This document shows, in pieces, positions 7,908 to 15,147 of a stretch of DNA of 64,000 bases. The stretch is taken from NCBI RefSeq assembly GCF_900114035.1, contig NZ_FORP01000006.1, positions 124,001-188,000 of the forward strand, written 5' to 3'. The DNA comes from Amycolatopsis sacchari. GTDB lineage: Bacteria; Actinomycetota; Actinomycetes; Mycobacteriales; Pseudonocardiaceae. Made by a program: the position numbers and the translations under genes. The notes under the pieces were generated by a model. The model saw nothing but the letters and a program-made list of their open reading frames with translations, had not been told where the DNA came from and did not search any database. The first letter of the stretch is position 1, and the number at the start of each line of letters is the position of its first letter.

Positions 7908-8825
7908 TCAGTCAGGCGTGACGCCGGGCTGCTCGCCCGGCTGGACCGGCGTGTGCCGGATGCCGAAGCGCACGGCACGCAGGCCGGTGGCTCCGACGAC
8001 GGTCAGCGGGCCGGCGGGAACGCCGAACAGCGGACCGTCCACATGACCACCGGTGACGGAGCCACCGGGGCCGAACGGAAGGCCGGAGGGGGCCAGCGGG
8101 CCGCGCTCCGGCGAGAACGGGAACCGGTCCGGCTGCGTCGCGTGCGACTGCCGGCCGGACTGGTCCCGCGCATCGAGGTGCTGCGCCGCCGCGGCGTGCG
8201 CGTCGGGCAGCACGGCCGCGACCGGGCCCAGCGGCCCGGCGGGCAGCGCCGGCGCCACGGGGTTCGCGGCGGCCGGGGCGGAGGCCTGCGTCTGCTCGTC
8301 GGCGTCCGTCCTGCCGGGCAGGCCGGGCAGCTTGATCAGCTCGCCGGTGGCGGCGGGGCGCAGGAAGTGCAGGACGTCGTGCGACGGGGTCAGCGCCTCG
8401 CTGAGCACGCGCGGCGCCGACTGCGGTTCGAGCGTCACCCGCACCGCGGTGTCGACCACCTGCCGCGCGGGCTCGACGACGGTGCGCTGCGTGAACCGCT
8501 GCACCGACTCGGCGACCTCGGCCGTGATGCGGCGGCTCTGCTCGAGCGCGTCGGCCGCGACCTGCTTGCCCTGCGAGAGGCGGAACTCGGTGTGCTCCGC
8601 GCGCTCGGCTTCCGTCGCGTCGGCGGCCGTCGCCTGCTCGTCCTGCTGGACGACGGCTTCGGGGCCGGACACGGGGGAAGCGGTTTCCGCGGAGGCGCTG
8701 GCCGTGGACACGGCCCACGCGGCGGCAGTACCGGCGACGGCGCCGCCGACCACGAACAGCGCGCGCGTCAGCCAGCGACGGGCACGTGCTGTGCCCCGCT
8801 GCGCGGACGCGTTCTGCTGCTTCAC
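7908..8825 (-). CDS. secreted or membrane-anchored hypothetical protein
   Basis: A 305-residue protein. A twin-Arg-containing basic N terminus (TARARRWLTRALF) leads into a hydrophobic segment, VVGGAVAGTAAAWAVSTASA (residues about 30-50), with an ASAE-type cleavage site. A charged helical part follows (residues 65-150, rich in Glu/Gln/Ala), then a Pro/Ala/Gly-rich low-complexity tail with several RFPFSP/LPFGPGG stretches. The GTG start at 8825 has AGGAG 6 bases upstream. It is the middle of three secreted genes in one direction; the long gaps on both sides suggest separate transcription. The family is not recognised. Confidence 0.7.
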   Translation of the reverse strand: MKQQNASAQRGTARARRWLTRALFVVGGAVAGTAAAWAVSTASASAETASPVSGPEAVVQQDEQATAADATEAERAEHTEFRLSQGKQVAADALEQSRRITAEVAESVQRFTQRTVVEPARQVVDTAVRVTLEPQSAPRVLSEALTPSHDVLHFLRPAATGELIKLPGLPGRTDADEQTQASAPAAANPVAPALPAGPLGPVAAVLPDAHAAAAQHLDARDQSGRQSHATQPDRFPFSPERGPLAPSGLPFGPGGSVTGGHVDGPLFGVPAGPLTVVGATGLRAVRFGIRHTPVQPGEQPGVTPD

Positions 8826-9094
8826 GGTTCTCCTGCCGAGGAATTCGTCCGTTCGTCCCGCGATTTCCGAAAACGGTTCGCATTGCTGTCCGAACGGGCT
8901 TGCAGTGGAGAGGTAATCAAAGGTGACACCGGGCTCGCATCCCGGAGAGACCTTGATCGCTCGATGGTGTGAAGATCGCTCAGTGTCCGGCGGACTCACC
9001 GACCGTCACCGGAACAGGCGTTTCACACAGGCGGGGCCTGCCGGGAACGACTACCCGAGACAGACCCCACCTGACGACGAACCACTCGATCGAA
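8826..9094 (-). promoter_or_regulatory. structured leader region, no gene
   Basis: This 269-base gap upstream of the 305-residue secreted protein holds no convincing gene. On the minus strand it contains a CCGGG/CCCGG hairpin (8929-8945) beside a GGTGACACC dyad (8922-8930), within about 100 bases of the start codon. The arrangement resembles the 3' part of a leader RNA such as a c-di-AMP riboswitch, but the conserved GGGGTGAATC segment is not seen, so no family is assigned. Confidence 0.3.
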
Positions 9095-9343
9095 CTAGTC
9101 GACCACGCCTTCGAGGATGGACGGGATGGCGCCCGCCCAGGCGGAGCTGATCAGGCCGGCCGCACCGGCACCCAGCAGCGCGCCGGACTGGTTCCAGGCG
9201 TTGACGTAGTCCGCGCCCGTCGGGTGCTGCGGCACGACCACGGGCGCGGTCAGCTCGTCGGCGGAGGCGATGCCCCCGGCCAGGCCGAACGCGCCGGCGG
9301 ACAGCGCGATCACAGCGACCGTGCGGGTGAGGGTCTTGCGCAT
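9095..9343 (-). CDS. small secreted peptide
   Basis: An 82-residue exported peptide. A signal peptide (residues 1-28, TRTVAVIALSAGAFGLAGG then IASAD) is followed by a 54-residue mature part with VVVPQHPTGADYVNAWNQSG and a Gly/Ala-rich amphipathic C terminus ending SILEGVVD. There are no cysteines. Size and composition recall small aerial-surface peptides, but no family motif is recognised. The ATG is preceded by AAGGGAA at suitable distance, and longer in-frame starts would bury the signal peptide. It shares orientation with the chaplin-like gene and may belong to the same surface layer (inference). Confidence 0.75.
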   Translation of the reverse strand: MRKTLTRTVAVIALSAGAFGLAGGIASADELTAPVVVPQHPTGADYVNAWNQSGALLGAGAAGLISSAWAGAIPSILEGVVD

Positions 9344-9812
9344 GGGACGGTTCCCTTCGTGTGCGTTGGTTGCCGATGGATGGAGGATCATCGGTGCGGG
9401 CTCGATTTCGACCAGAAGGTCGAAATCCTTTCCGCGGTTCCCGAGGGTCGTTTGTTCGCCCTCGTTGATCACTGTAAACAGCAAGGTGAGTAATTTTCCA
9501 CCGGTGCCACCCAGTCGTGTAATGCCTGCTCCGCGCGGTGAGAAAACGCTTTCCGGACATGCGGAAGGGCGCTCCGAAATACACTTCGGAACGCTCCGCG
9601 AAATGGGGATGGGCCGCCGAACCTCCCCAGCCCGGCGGCTCCTGTCGAACCTCTTCGCACTCCCGGAAATGAGATAACCAAAGCAGCGGACGGCTGTACA
9701 CAGTGGACACACCAGGAGCACTCGATCGTGTGGATTGAGCGGTGTGCCAGTGGGTACGCGCCACGCTTCCGGGCGTACCCGTCCGTTTCGCCGGAGTCGC
9801 TAGGGTGATGCC
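9344..9812. other. 469-base non-coding region with three hairpins
   Basis: No gene is visible between the small secreted peptide and the divergent AI-2E-type transporter. The region is less GC-rich than its surroundings. It carries a perfect hairpin GATTTCGACC/GGTCGAAATC with a 4-base loop (9404-9427), a TTCCG/CGGAA pair (9551-9566) and a TCCGAA/TTCGGA pair (9573-9590). The first lies about 60 bases upstream of the peptide start and could be an operator or leader structure. TAGGGT at 9801-9806 is the likely -10 of the transporter. Confidence 0.4.
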
Positions 9813-10985
9813 GTGACCGACCGCCCCAAGACGCACCCCTTCGGCGAGGACGCCGGCACGACCGCCGCCGTGCCCCGCGGGCTCCGCATCGCCGCGGCCT
9901 TCTCGTGGCGGTTCCTGCTCGTCATCGCCGCGCTCTACGTCGTCGTGTGGCTCATCGGCAGGCTGTCGGTGGTCGTCATCCCGGTCTCGATCGCGCTGCT
10001 GCTGGCCGCGCTGATGGCCCCGGCCGTCTCCCACCTCGTCACCATCCGCGTACCCCGCGGGCTCGCCACCGCGCTCGTGCTCGTCGGGGGGCTCGCGATC
10101 CTCGGTGGCCTGCTCGCGTTCGTGATCATCCAGTTCACCGACGGGCTGCCGCAGCTGCAGAAACAGCTGAACAACAGCCTCGACCAGGTGCGGGACTGGC
10201 TGATCAACGACCTGCACCTGCGCCAGGAGCAGATCCAGCAGTTCATCGACAACGCCATCGGCTACCTGCAGCACAACCAGGCGGCGCTGACCACCAACGC
10301 GCTCACCACCGCGGGCACCGTCGGCGAGATCCTCACCGGGTTCCTGCTCACGCTGTTCGTGACCATCTTCTTCCTCGCCGGCGGCGAGCGGATCTGGCAC
10401 TTCCTGATGCTCGGTGTGCCCGGCCAGGTCCGGGACCGGGTCGACGTCGCCGGGCGGCGCGGGTTCGCCTCCCTCGTCGCGTACGTGCGCGCGACCGCGG
10501 CGGTCGCCGTGGTGGACGCCGTCGGCATCGGCATCGGGCTGTGGATCGTGCGGGTGCCGCTGGTGGTCCCGCTCGCCACGCTCGTGTTCCTCACCGCGTT
10601 CGTGCCGATCATCGGTGCGGTCGTCGCCGGCGCGGTCGCGGTGCTGGTCGCGCTCGTCACCAACGGGTTCGTCACCGCGCTCATTGTGCTGGGCATCGTG
10701 ATCCTGGTGATGCAGCTGGAGAGCCACATCCTGCAGCCGCTGCTGCTGGGCCGCGCGGTCCGCCTGCACCCGCTGGCCGTCGTGCTGGCGATCGCCGTCG
10801 GCCTCGTCGTCGCCGGGATCGCGGGCGCGCTGCTCGCGGTGCCGCTGCTGGCCGTCCTCAACTCCGGGATCCGCTCGCTGCTGCACGAGACCGACCCGCA
10901 CCCGGAGGAGGTGGACGTCCTGCACGACCAGGAGGCGGCCGCGCCGGACGGCGACCCGGGGAAGGTCGAGGACGAGGATCGATGA
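9813..10985 (+). CDS. AI-2E family transporter (PerM-like)
   Basis: Integral membrane protein of the AI-2E/PerM family, 390 residues with about eight membrane segments, for example LVIAALYVVVWLIGRLSVVV and the long C-terminal block VVPLATLVFLTAFVPIIGAV. The family is named for autoinducer-2 export, but members move varied solutes and the substrate here is unknown. The C-terminal 35 residues are acidic and cytoplasmic. TAGGGT lies 6 bases before the GTG, so the mRNA is probably leaderless. The stop overlaps the start of the following histidine kinase by 4 bases, so the transporter and the two-component pair form one operon. Confidence 0.85.
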   Translation: MTDRPKTHPFGEDAGTTAAVPRGLRIAAAFSWRFLLVIAALYVVVWLIGRLSVVVIPVSIALLLAALMAPAVSHLVTIRVPRGLATALVLVGGLAILGGLLAFVIIQFTDGLPQLQKQLNNSLDQVRDWLINDLHLRQEQIQQFIDNAIGYLQHNQAALTTNALTTAGTVGEILTGFLLTLFVTIFFLAGGERIWHFLMLGVPGQVRDRVDVAGRRGFASLVAYVRATAAVAVVDAVGIGIGLWIVRVPLVVPLATLVFLTAFVPIIGAVVAGAVAVLVALVTNGFVTALIVLGIVILVMQLESHILQPLLLGRAVRLHPLAVVLAIAVGLVVAGIAGALLAVPLLAVLNSGIRSLLHETDPHPEEVDVLHDQEAAAPDGDPGKVEDEDR

Positions 10986-12127
10986 GGCAGCGCTTCGGCC
11001 CCACGGCCGTCGAACCCGCGGCACCACTGTGGTGGGGCGGGATCGGGCTGCGGGTGGTGACGTGGCTGTTCGCGCTCGGCGCCGTCGTCGTGCACGACCG
11101 CGACTACGCACGGCCCGCGCTCGCCTGGGTCGTACTGGGCTGCATGGCGGTGTGGACCGTGCTGACCGGGCTCGTCTACTCGCGCGAGGCGTTGCGCTGG
11201 CGGTGGCGCTGGTTCGTGGTGCTCGACGTCGTGGTGGTGTGCGGGCTGATGCTGACCTCGCCGCTGATACTCAGCCCCGAGCAGCTGGCCAATGTGGACC
11301 CGCTGATCACGACCGTCTGGGTCGCCGGGGTGCCGGTGGTCGCGGGGACGCGGTTCGGTGGTTACGGCGGGATGGCGGCCGGGCTCGTGGTCGGCGCGGC
11401 GACGGCGGTGGCGCGCCAGGCGTTCACGCTCGACGTCGCGCGGGACGGGGTGCTGCTCGTCGCGACGGGGCTGCTCATCGGCATGAGCGCCACGACTGCC
11501 CGCAAGTCCGCGGCCGCGCTCGCGGAGGCGTGGCGCAAGGAGGCGGCGACCGCCGAGCGTGAACGGCTCGCCCGCTCCATCCACGACAACGTGCTGCAGG
11601 TGCTGGCCCGGGTGCGCCGCCGTGGTGCGGAGGTCGGCGGCGAGGCCGCGGAGCTCGCGGAGCTGGCCGGGGAGCAGGAGATCGCGTTGCGCGCGCTCGT
11701 CACCACCGAGCCCAGCACGACCGGCGCGGGGGAGACCGACCTGCGGGCCGCGCTGCAGCTGCTCGCCTCGTCGAAGGTGCAGGTCGCCGCGCCCGCCGAC
11801 GACGTGCTGCTGCCCGCCCGCGTCACCGCCGAACTCGTCGCCGTCGTCCGCGAGGCCCTGTCCAACACGGCCAAGCACGCGCCAGGCGCGAAGGCGTGGG
11901 TGCTGCTGGAGAACCTCGCCGACGAGGTCGTGGTCACCGTCAGGGACGACGGCCCGGGCATCCCCGAAGGCAGGCTCGCCGAGGCGGAGGCGCAGGGACA
12001 GCTCGGCGTCGCCCGGTCGATGAAGGGCCGGGTACTTGAGCTGGGTGGGAGCATTTCCCTGGAGACCGCTCCGGAGCGGGGGACCGAATGGGAGGTTCGG
12101 GTGCCGAAGGCGGGCAGGAAGCGATGA
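10982..12127 (+). CDS. membrane sensor histidine kinase, MacS/NarL-partner type
   Basis: A 381-residue sensor kinase. The N-terminal half has about five membrane segments (residues 20-175), matching the DUF5931-type sensor module of actinobacterial MacS kinases. The HisKA_3 dimerisation box RSIHDNVLQVLARVR puts the phospho-accepting His near residue 201. The ATP-binding domain shows an N-box (EALSNTAKHAPG, about 293-304), DDGPGIP and a G2 box. It starts in the 4-base overlap with the transporter stop and in turn overlaps the response regulator, its evident partner. The signal is unknown. Confidence 0.88.
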   Translation: MRQRFGPTAVEPAAPLWWGGIGLRVVTWLFALGAVVVHDRDYARPALAWVVLGCMAVWTVLTGLVYSREALRWRWRWFVVLDVVVVCGLMLTSPLILSPEQLANVDPLITTVWVAGVPVVAGTRFGGYGGMAAGLVVGAATAVARQAFTLDVARDGVLLVATGLLIGMSATTARKSAAALAEAWRKEAATAERERLARSIHDNVLQVLARVRRRGAEVGGEAAELAELAGEQEIALRALVTTEPSTTGAGETDLRAALQLLASSKVQVAAPADDVLLPARVTAELVAVVREALSNTAKHAPGAKAWVLLENLADEVVVTVRDDGPGIPEGRLAEAEAQGQLGVARSMKGRVLELGGSISLETAPERGTEWEVRVPKAGRKR

Positions 12128-12768
12128 TCTCGGTGATGGTCGTCGACGACCACCCCATCTGGCGGGACGGCGTGGCCAGGGACCTGACGGAGCACGGGTT
12201 CGAGGTGCGGGCCACCGCGCCCGACGCCGACGCGGCGGTGCGCATCGCCAGTGCCGTGCGGCCCGACGTCGTGCTCATGGACATCAACCTGGGCCAGTCC
12301 TCCGGCGTGGACGCCACGCGGGAGATCACGATGGCGCTGCCGGACACGCGGGTGCTGGTGCTGTCCGCCAGCGGGGAGCACAGCGACGTGCTGGAGGCGG
12401 TGAAGGCAGGTGCGTCGGGCTACCTCGTGAAGTCCGCGTCCGCGCAGGAGCTCGTCGAGGCCGTGCACCGGACCGCCGCGGGTGATCCCGTGTTCACGCC
12501 CGGGCTGGCGGGCCTCGTGCTCGGCGAGTACCGGCGGATGGCGGAGGGCCCGGCGACCGACAACCCGGTGCCGCGGCTGACCGAGCGCGAAACCGAGGTG
12601 CTGCGCCTGGTCGCGAAGGGCCTCACGTCGCGGCAGATCGCCGAACGGCTCGTGCTGTCGCACCGCACGGTGGAGAACCACGTGCAGTCCACCCTGCGGA
12701 AGCTCCAGCTGCACAACCGCGTCGAACTGGCCCGGTACGCGATCGAACACGGGCTGGACAAGGAGTAA
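12124..12768 (+). CDS. LuxR/NarL-family response regulator
   Basis: A 214-residue two-component regulator. The receiver domain (about 1-120) has the acidic pocket VVDDHP, a phospho-acceptor Asp in VVLMDIN (about residue 53) and the conserved Lys in GYLVKSA. The DNA-binding domain (about 150-212) has the LuxR signature LTERETEVLRLVAKGLTSRQ. The ATG at 12124 is chosen because it sits in an ATGA overlap with the kinase stop; a start 36 bases upstream lies inside the kinase gene. It probably regulates its own operon and the neighbouring DUF1707 gene (inference). Confidence 0.92.
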   Translation: MISVMVVDDHPIWRDGVARDLTEHGFEVRATAPDADAAVRIASAVRPDVVLMDINLGQSSGVDATREITMALPDTRVLVLSASGEHSDVLEAVKAGASGYLVKSASAQELVEAVHRTAAGDPVFTPGLAGLVLGEYRRMAEGPATDNPVPRLTERETEVLRLVAKGLTSRQIAERLVLSHRTVENHVQSTLRKLQLHNRVELARYAIEHGLDKE

Positions 12769-12820
12769 GTCCGGGTTTTTCCCGGATCCGGGCCGGGGTC
12801 CGCCGAATTACGCTGCCCCC

Positions 12821-13432
12821 ATGGGCGAAGAGACCGAGACCGCGACGCTCAGCCCGCGGGACCTGCGGGTGTCCGACGAGGAGCGCGAGCACGTCGTCGC
12901 GATACTGCAGAAGGCGATCGGGCGGGGGCTGATCGACCTCGACGAGTTCACCGAGCGCACCGACATCGCGCTCGCCTCCCGCACCCGCGGCGAGCTGAAC
13001 GCCGTGCTGGTGGACATCCCCGGCACGGTCAACCGCGATCTCGGCGCCCCGCCGCCGAAGGCCACCGATCCCTCGCAGCGGCTGGAGCTGTCGGCGAAGT
13101 ACTCCTCGCTCGTGCGCAACGGGCGGTGGATCGTGCCTGCCGAGGTCGTCGTGCACAGCAAGTACGGCTCGACCAAGCTGGACTTCAGCGACGCCCAGGT
13201 GACGAGCCCGACGGTGCAGATCGAGCTGGACTGCAAGTGGGGTTCGGTCGAGGTGATCGTCCCCGAGGGCATGGCCGTGGACCTCAACTCGATCACCGAG
13301 CTCAAGTACGGCTCCCTGGACGACAAGACCGGCAGCAACGGCCTCCCGGGTACGCCCCGGCTGGTGTTCACCGGACGCGTGCACGGCGGTTCAGTGGTCG
13401 TCCGGCGTCCCCGTCGCGGGCTGTTCTCCTAG
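12821..13432 (+). CDS. DUF1707 protein with cell-wall-stress (LiaF-like) C terminus
   Basis: A 203-residue protein. The N-terminal DUF1707 helical domain (residues about 10-65, SPRDLRVSDEEREHVVAIL through a TRGELNAVLVDIP end) is followed by a LiaF-like beta-solenoid (residues about 85-200: AKYSSLVRNGRW, SKYGSTKLDF, LDCKWGSVEVIVPEG). The family is often linked to envelope-stress two-component systems, fitting the kinase/regulator pair just upstream. TACGCT 6 bases before the ATG suggests a leaderless transcript. The last 65 bases overlap the 3' end of the convergent MFS gene. Confidence 0.82.
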   Translation: MGEETETATLSPRDLRVSDEEREHVVAILQKAIGRGLIDLDEFTERTDIALASRTRGELNAVLVDIPGTVNRDLGAPPPKATDPSQRLELSAKYSSLVRNGRWIVPAEVVVHSKYGSTKLDFSDAQVTSPTVQIELDCKWGSVEVIVPEGMAVDLNSITELKYGSLDDKTGSNGLPGTPRLVFTGRVHGGSVVVRRPRRGLFS

Positions 13433-14762
13433 CGGCTGTCCGCGCGAACGCGACGAGGACGGCGCCCACGGCCATGCCCGCCGCGGCGACCAGCACCGCC
13501 GCCCGGCTTCCGGACGCCCCGGCGAACGCGATGAGGACCGCGAGCCCGACGGCGTTGCCGAGGTTGAGGGTCGTGGAGGCCATGCCGTTGGCCACGCCCT
13601 GTTCCTCCGGCACGACGCCGGTGGCCGCGGTGATCCACATCGCCGTCCACGTGACGCCCTGTCCGACGCCGGAGACGACCAGCCCAGGCACGACGGCGCC
13701 GTAGCCGCCACCGAAACCCACGGCGAGCACGACGGTGCCGACCGCGCCCACGCCGAAGCCCGCGACCAGCGTGGTGCGTGCGCCGAAGCGGCCGGTGAGG
13801 CGCTCGCCGAGCTGGGTGCCCGCCGCGATCGCGAGCGAGGGCACCAGGAACGCGAGCCCGGTCTGCAGCGCGCTCATCCCGCGGACGGTCTGGAACAACA
13901 CCGTCAGGAAGTAGGGCAGCGTGCCGAACGTCGCCATGTAGAGCGCGGTCACGCCGATCCCCGTGAGGAGCGCGCGGTTGCGGAGCAGGCTCGGCGGCAG
14001 CAGCGGGTCCGCGCCGCGTGCCTCGACCACCGCGAACACCCCGAGCAGGACCACGGCCAGTGCCGCGGCGAGCACGACGCCGGGTGAGGTCCACCCGGCG
14101 TCCGGGCCTTGGACCAGTGCGAACACGAGGAGCGTCGCGCCCGCGGTGGCGGTCAAGGCGCCGGGCAGGTCGAAGCGGCGTCCGGTGGCGCGCGGCGGGT
14201 CGGCGGGCACCACGGCCAGCGCGGCCACGGCGACCAGCCCGGCGAGGGGCACGTTGACGAAGAACACCGCGGACCAGCCGAAGGCCTGCGTGAGCACGCC
14301 GCCCAGCAGCGCCCCCACCGTGAGGCCGCTGGCTCCCGCGCCGCCCCACACCGCGAACGCGCGGTTGCGCTCGCGCCCTTCGGGGAAGAGCGTGCCGATC
14401 AGCGCGAGGGTGGCGGGCAGCAGCAGCGCGCCGCCGATCCCCTGCACGGCCCGCGCGACGACGATCATCAGCTGCCCCGTGGCGAGGCCTCCTGCCAGCG
14501 ACGACAGCGCGTAGAGCACCAGCGCGAGGACGAACACGCGACGGCGGCCGAGCAGGTCCGCGGCGCGGCCACCGAGGAGCAGGAACCCGCCGGCGAACAC
14601 CACGTAGGCGCTGACCACCCACTGCTGGGTCTGGCCGGAGAAGCCGAGGTCCGCGCCGATCTCGGGGAGCGCGACGAACACGATGTTGAGGTCGAGCGCG
14701 TAGATCAGCTGGGCGAGTGCGAGGAGGACGAGCACCCAGGCGGGGCGAGTCGAGGAAGTCAC
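13368..14762 (-). CDS. MFS drug efflux transporter, DHA2 type
   Basis: A 464-residue, 14-segment proton-driven exporter of the EmrB/QacA subfamily. Visible are the motif-A equivalent GGRAADLLGRRRVFV (residues about 63-77), the early-helix DLNIVFVALPEIG signature and GGAGASGLTVGALLGG (motif C). Substrates are likely hydrophobic drugs or metabolites. The GTG start has TACATT 6 bases upstream, implying a leaderless message, and that -10 box is overlapped by a 20-bp dyad. The divergent ArsR gene is the obvious repressor. Confidence 0.9.
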   Translation of the reverse strand: MTSSTRPAWVLVLLALAQLIYALDLNIVFVALPEIGADLGFSGQTQQWVVSAYVVFAGGFLLLGGRAADLLGRRRVFVLALVLYALSSLAGGLATGQLMIVVARAVQGIGGALLLPATLALIGTLFPEGRERNRAFAVWGGAGASGLTVGALLGGVLTQAFGWSAVFFVNVPLAGLVAVAALAVVPADPPRATGRRFDLPGALTATAGATLLVFALVQGPDAGWTSPGVVLAAALAVVLLGVFAVVEARGADPLLPPSLLRNRALLTGIGVTALYMATFGTLPYFLTVLFQTVRGMSALQTGLAFLVPSLAIAAGTQLGERLTGRFGARTTLVAGFGVGAVGTVVLAVGFGGGYGAVVPGLVVSGVGQGVTWTAMWITAATGVVPEEQGVANGMASTTLNLGNAVGLAVLIAFAGASGSRAAVLVAAAGMAVGAVLVAFARTAARRTARDGDAGRPLNRRARVR

Positions 14763-14768
14763 GGTAGG

Positions 14769-14823
14769 AATGTACGCGTATATACGTACAGTCAGTCAAG
14801 AGGAAAGTTCGTCTCTACGCGTA
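14769..14823. promoter_or_regulatory. shared operator/promoter of MFS pump and ArsR regulator
   Basis: A 20-bp imperfect dyad, TGTACGCGTATATACGTACA (14771-14790, 16 of 20 positions symmetric), overlaps the minus-strand -10 TACATT (14769-14774) of the pump. A second short palindrome, TACGCGTA (14816-14823), lies just before TACACT (14830-14835), the -10 of the ArsR gene. Both genes are probably repressed by the ArsR protein (inference). Confidence 0.6.
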
Positions 14824-14841
14824 CTGATCTACACTGGGCCC

Positions 14842-15147
14842 ATGCTCGCGCAGCACCCGGAACCGCACCAGATCCGCCTGGAGAACGTGCTGACCGCACT
14901 CGGCAACCCGCTGCGGATGAAGATCGTGCGGCGGCTCGCGGACGAAGGGGAACGGCCCTGCGGCACGATCCTCACGGGCGTGTCGAAGTCCACCCTCACC
15001 CGGCACTGGCAGGTGCTGCGCGACAGCGGCGTCATCTGGCAACGCCCGCACGGCAGGGAGAACCTGCTGTCCCTGCGCCGCGAAGACCTCGACGCGCGGT
15101 TCCCCGGCCTGCTGGACGCGGTGCTGGCCGCCGCCGAGGAGGACTAA
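14842..15147 (+). CDS. ArsR-type winged-helix repressor
   Basis: A 101-residue helix-turn-helix protein with ArsR/SmtB layout: NVLTALGNPLRMKIVRRLAD, then TGVSKSTLTRHWQVLRDSGV as the recognition helix, then the wing WQRPHGRENLLSLR. The metal-binding CxC of ArsR is absent, so it probably senses an organic ligand. The ATG at 14842 is chosen because it is 6 bases from TACACT (leaderless); an upstream in-frame ATG would overlap the operator. Divergent from the MFS pump, which it probably represses. Its stop overlaps that of ptsP by 3 bases. Confidence 0.85.
   Translation: MLAQHPEPHQIRLENVLTALGNPLRMKIVRRLADEGERPCGTILTGVSKSTLTRHWQVLRDSGVIWQRPHGRENLLSLRREDLDARFPGLLDAVLAAAEED

Noticed and set aside
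8890-9060. c-di-AMP (ydaO) riboswitch
   Set aside because: The conserved GGGGTGAATC and AGGG segments are missing; kept only as a structured leader.
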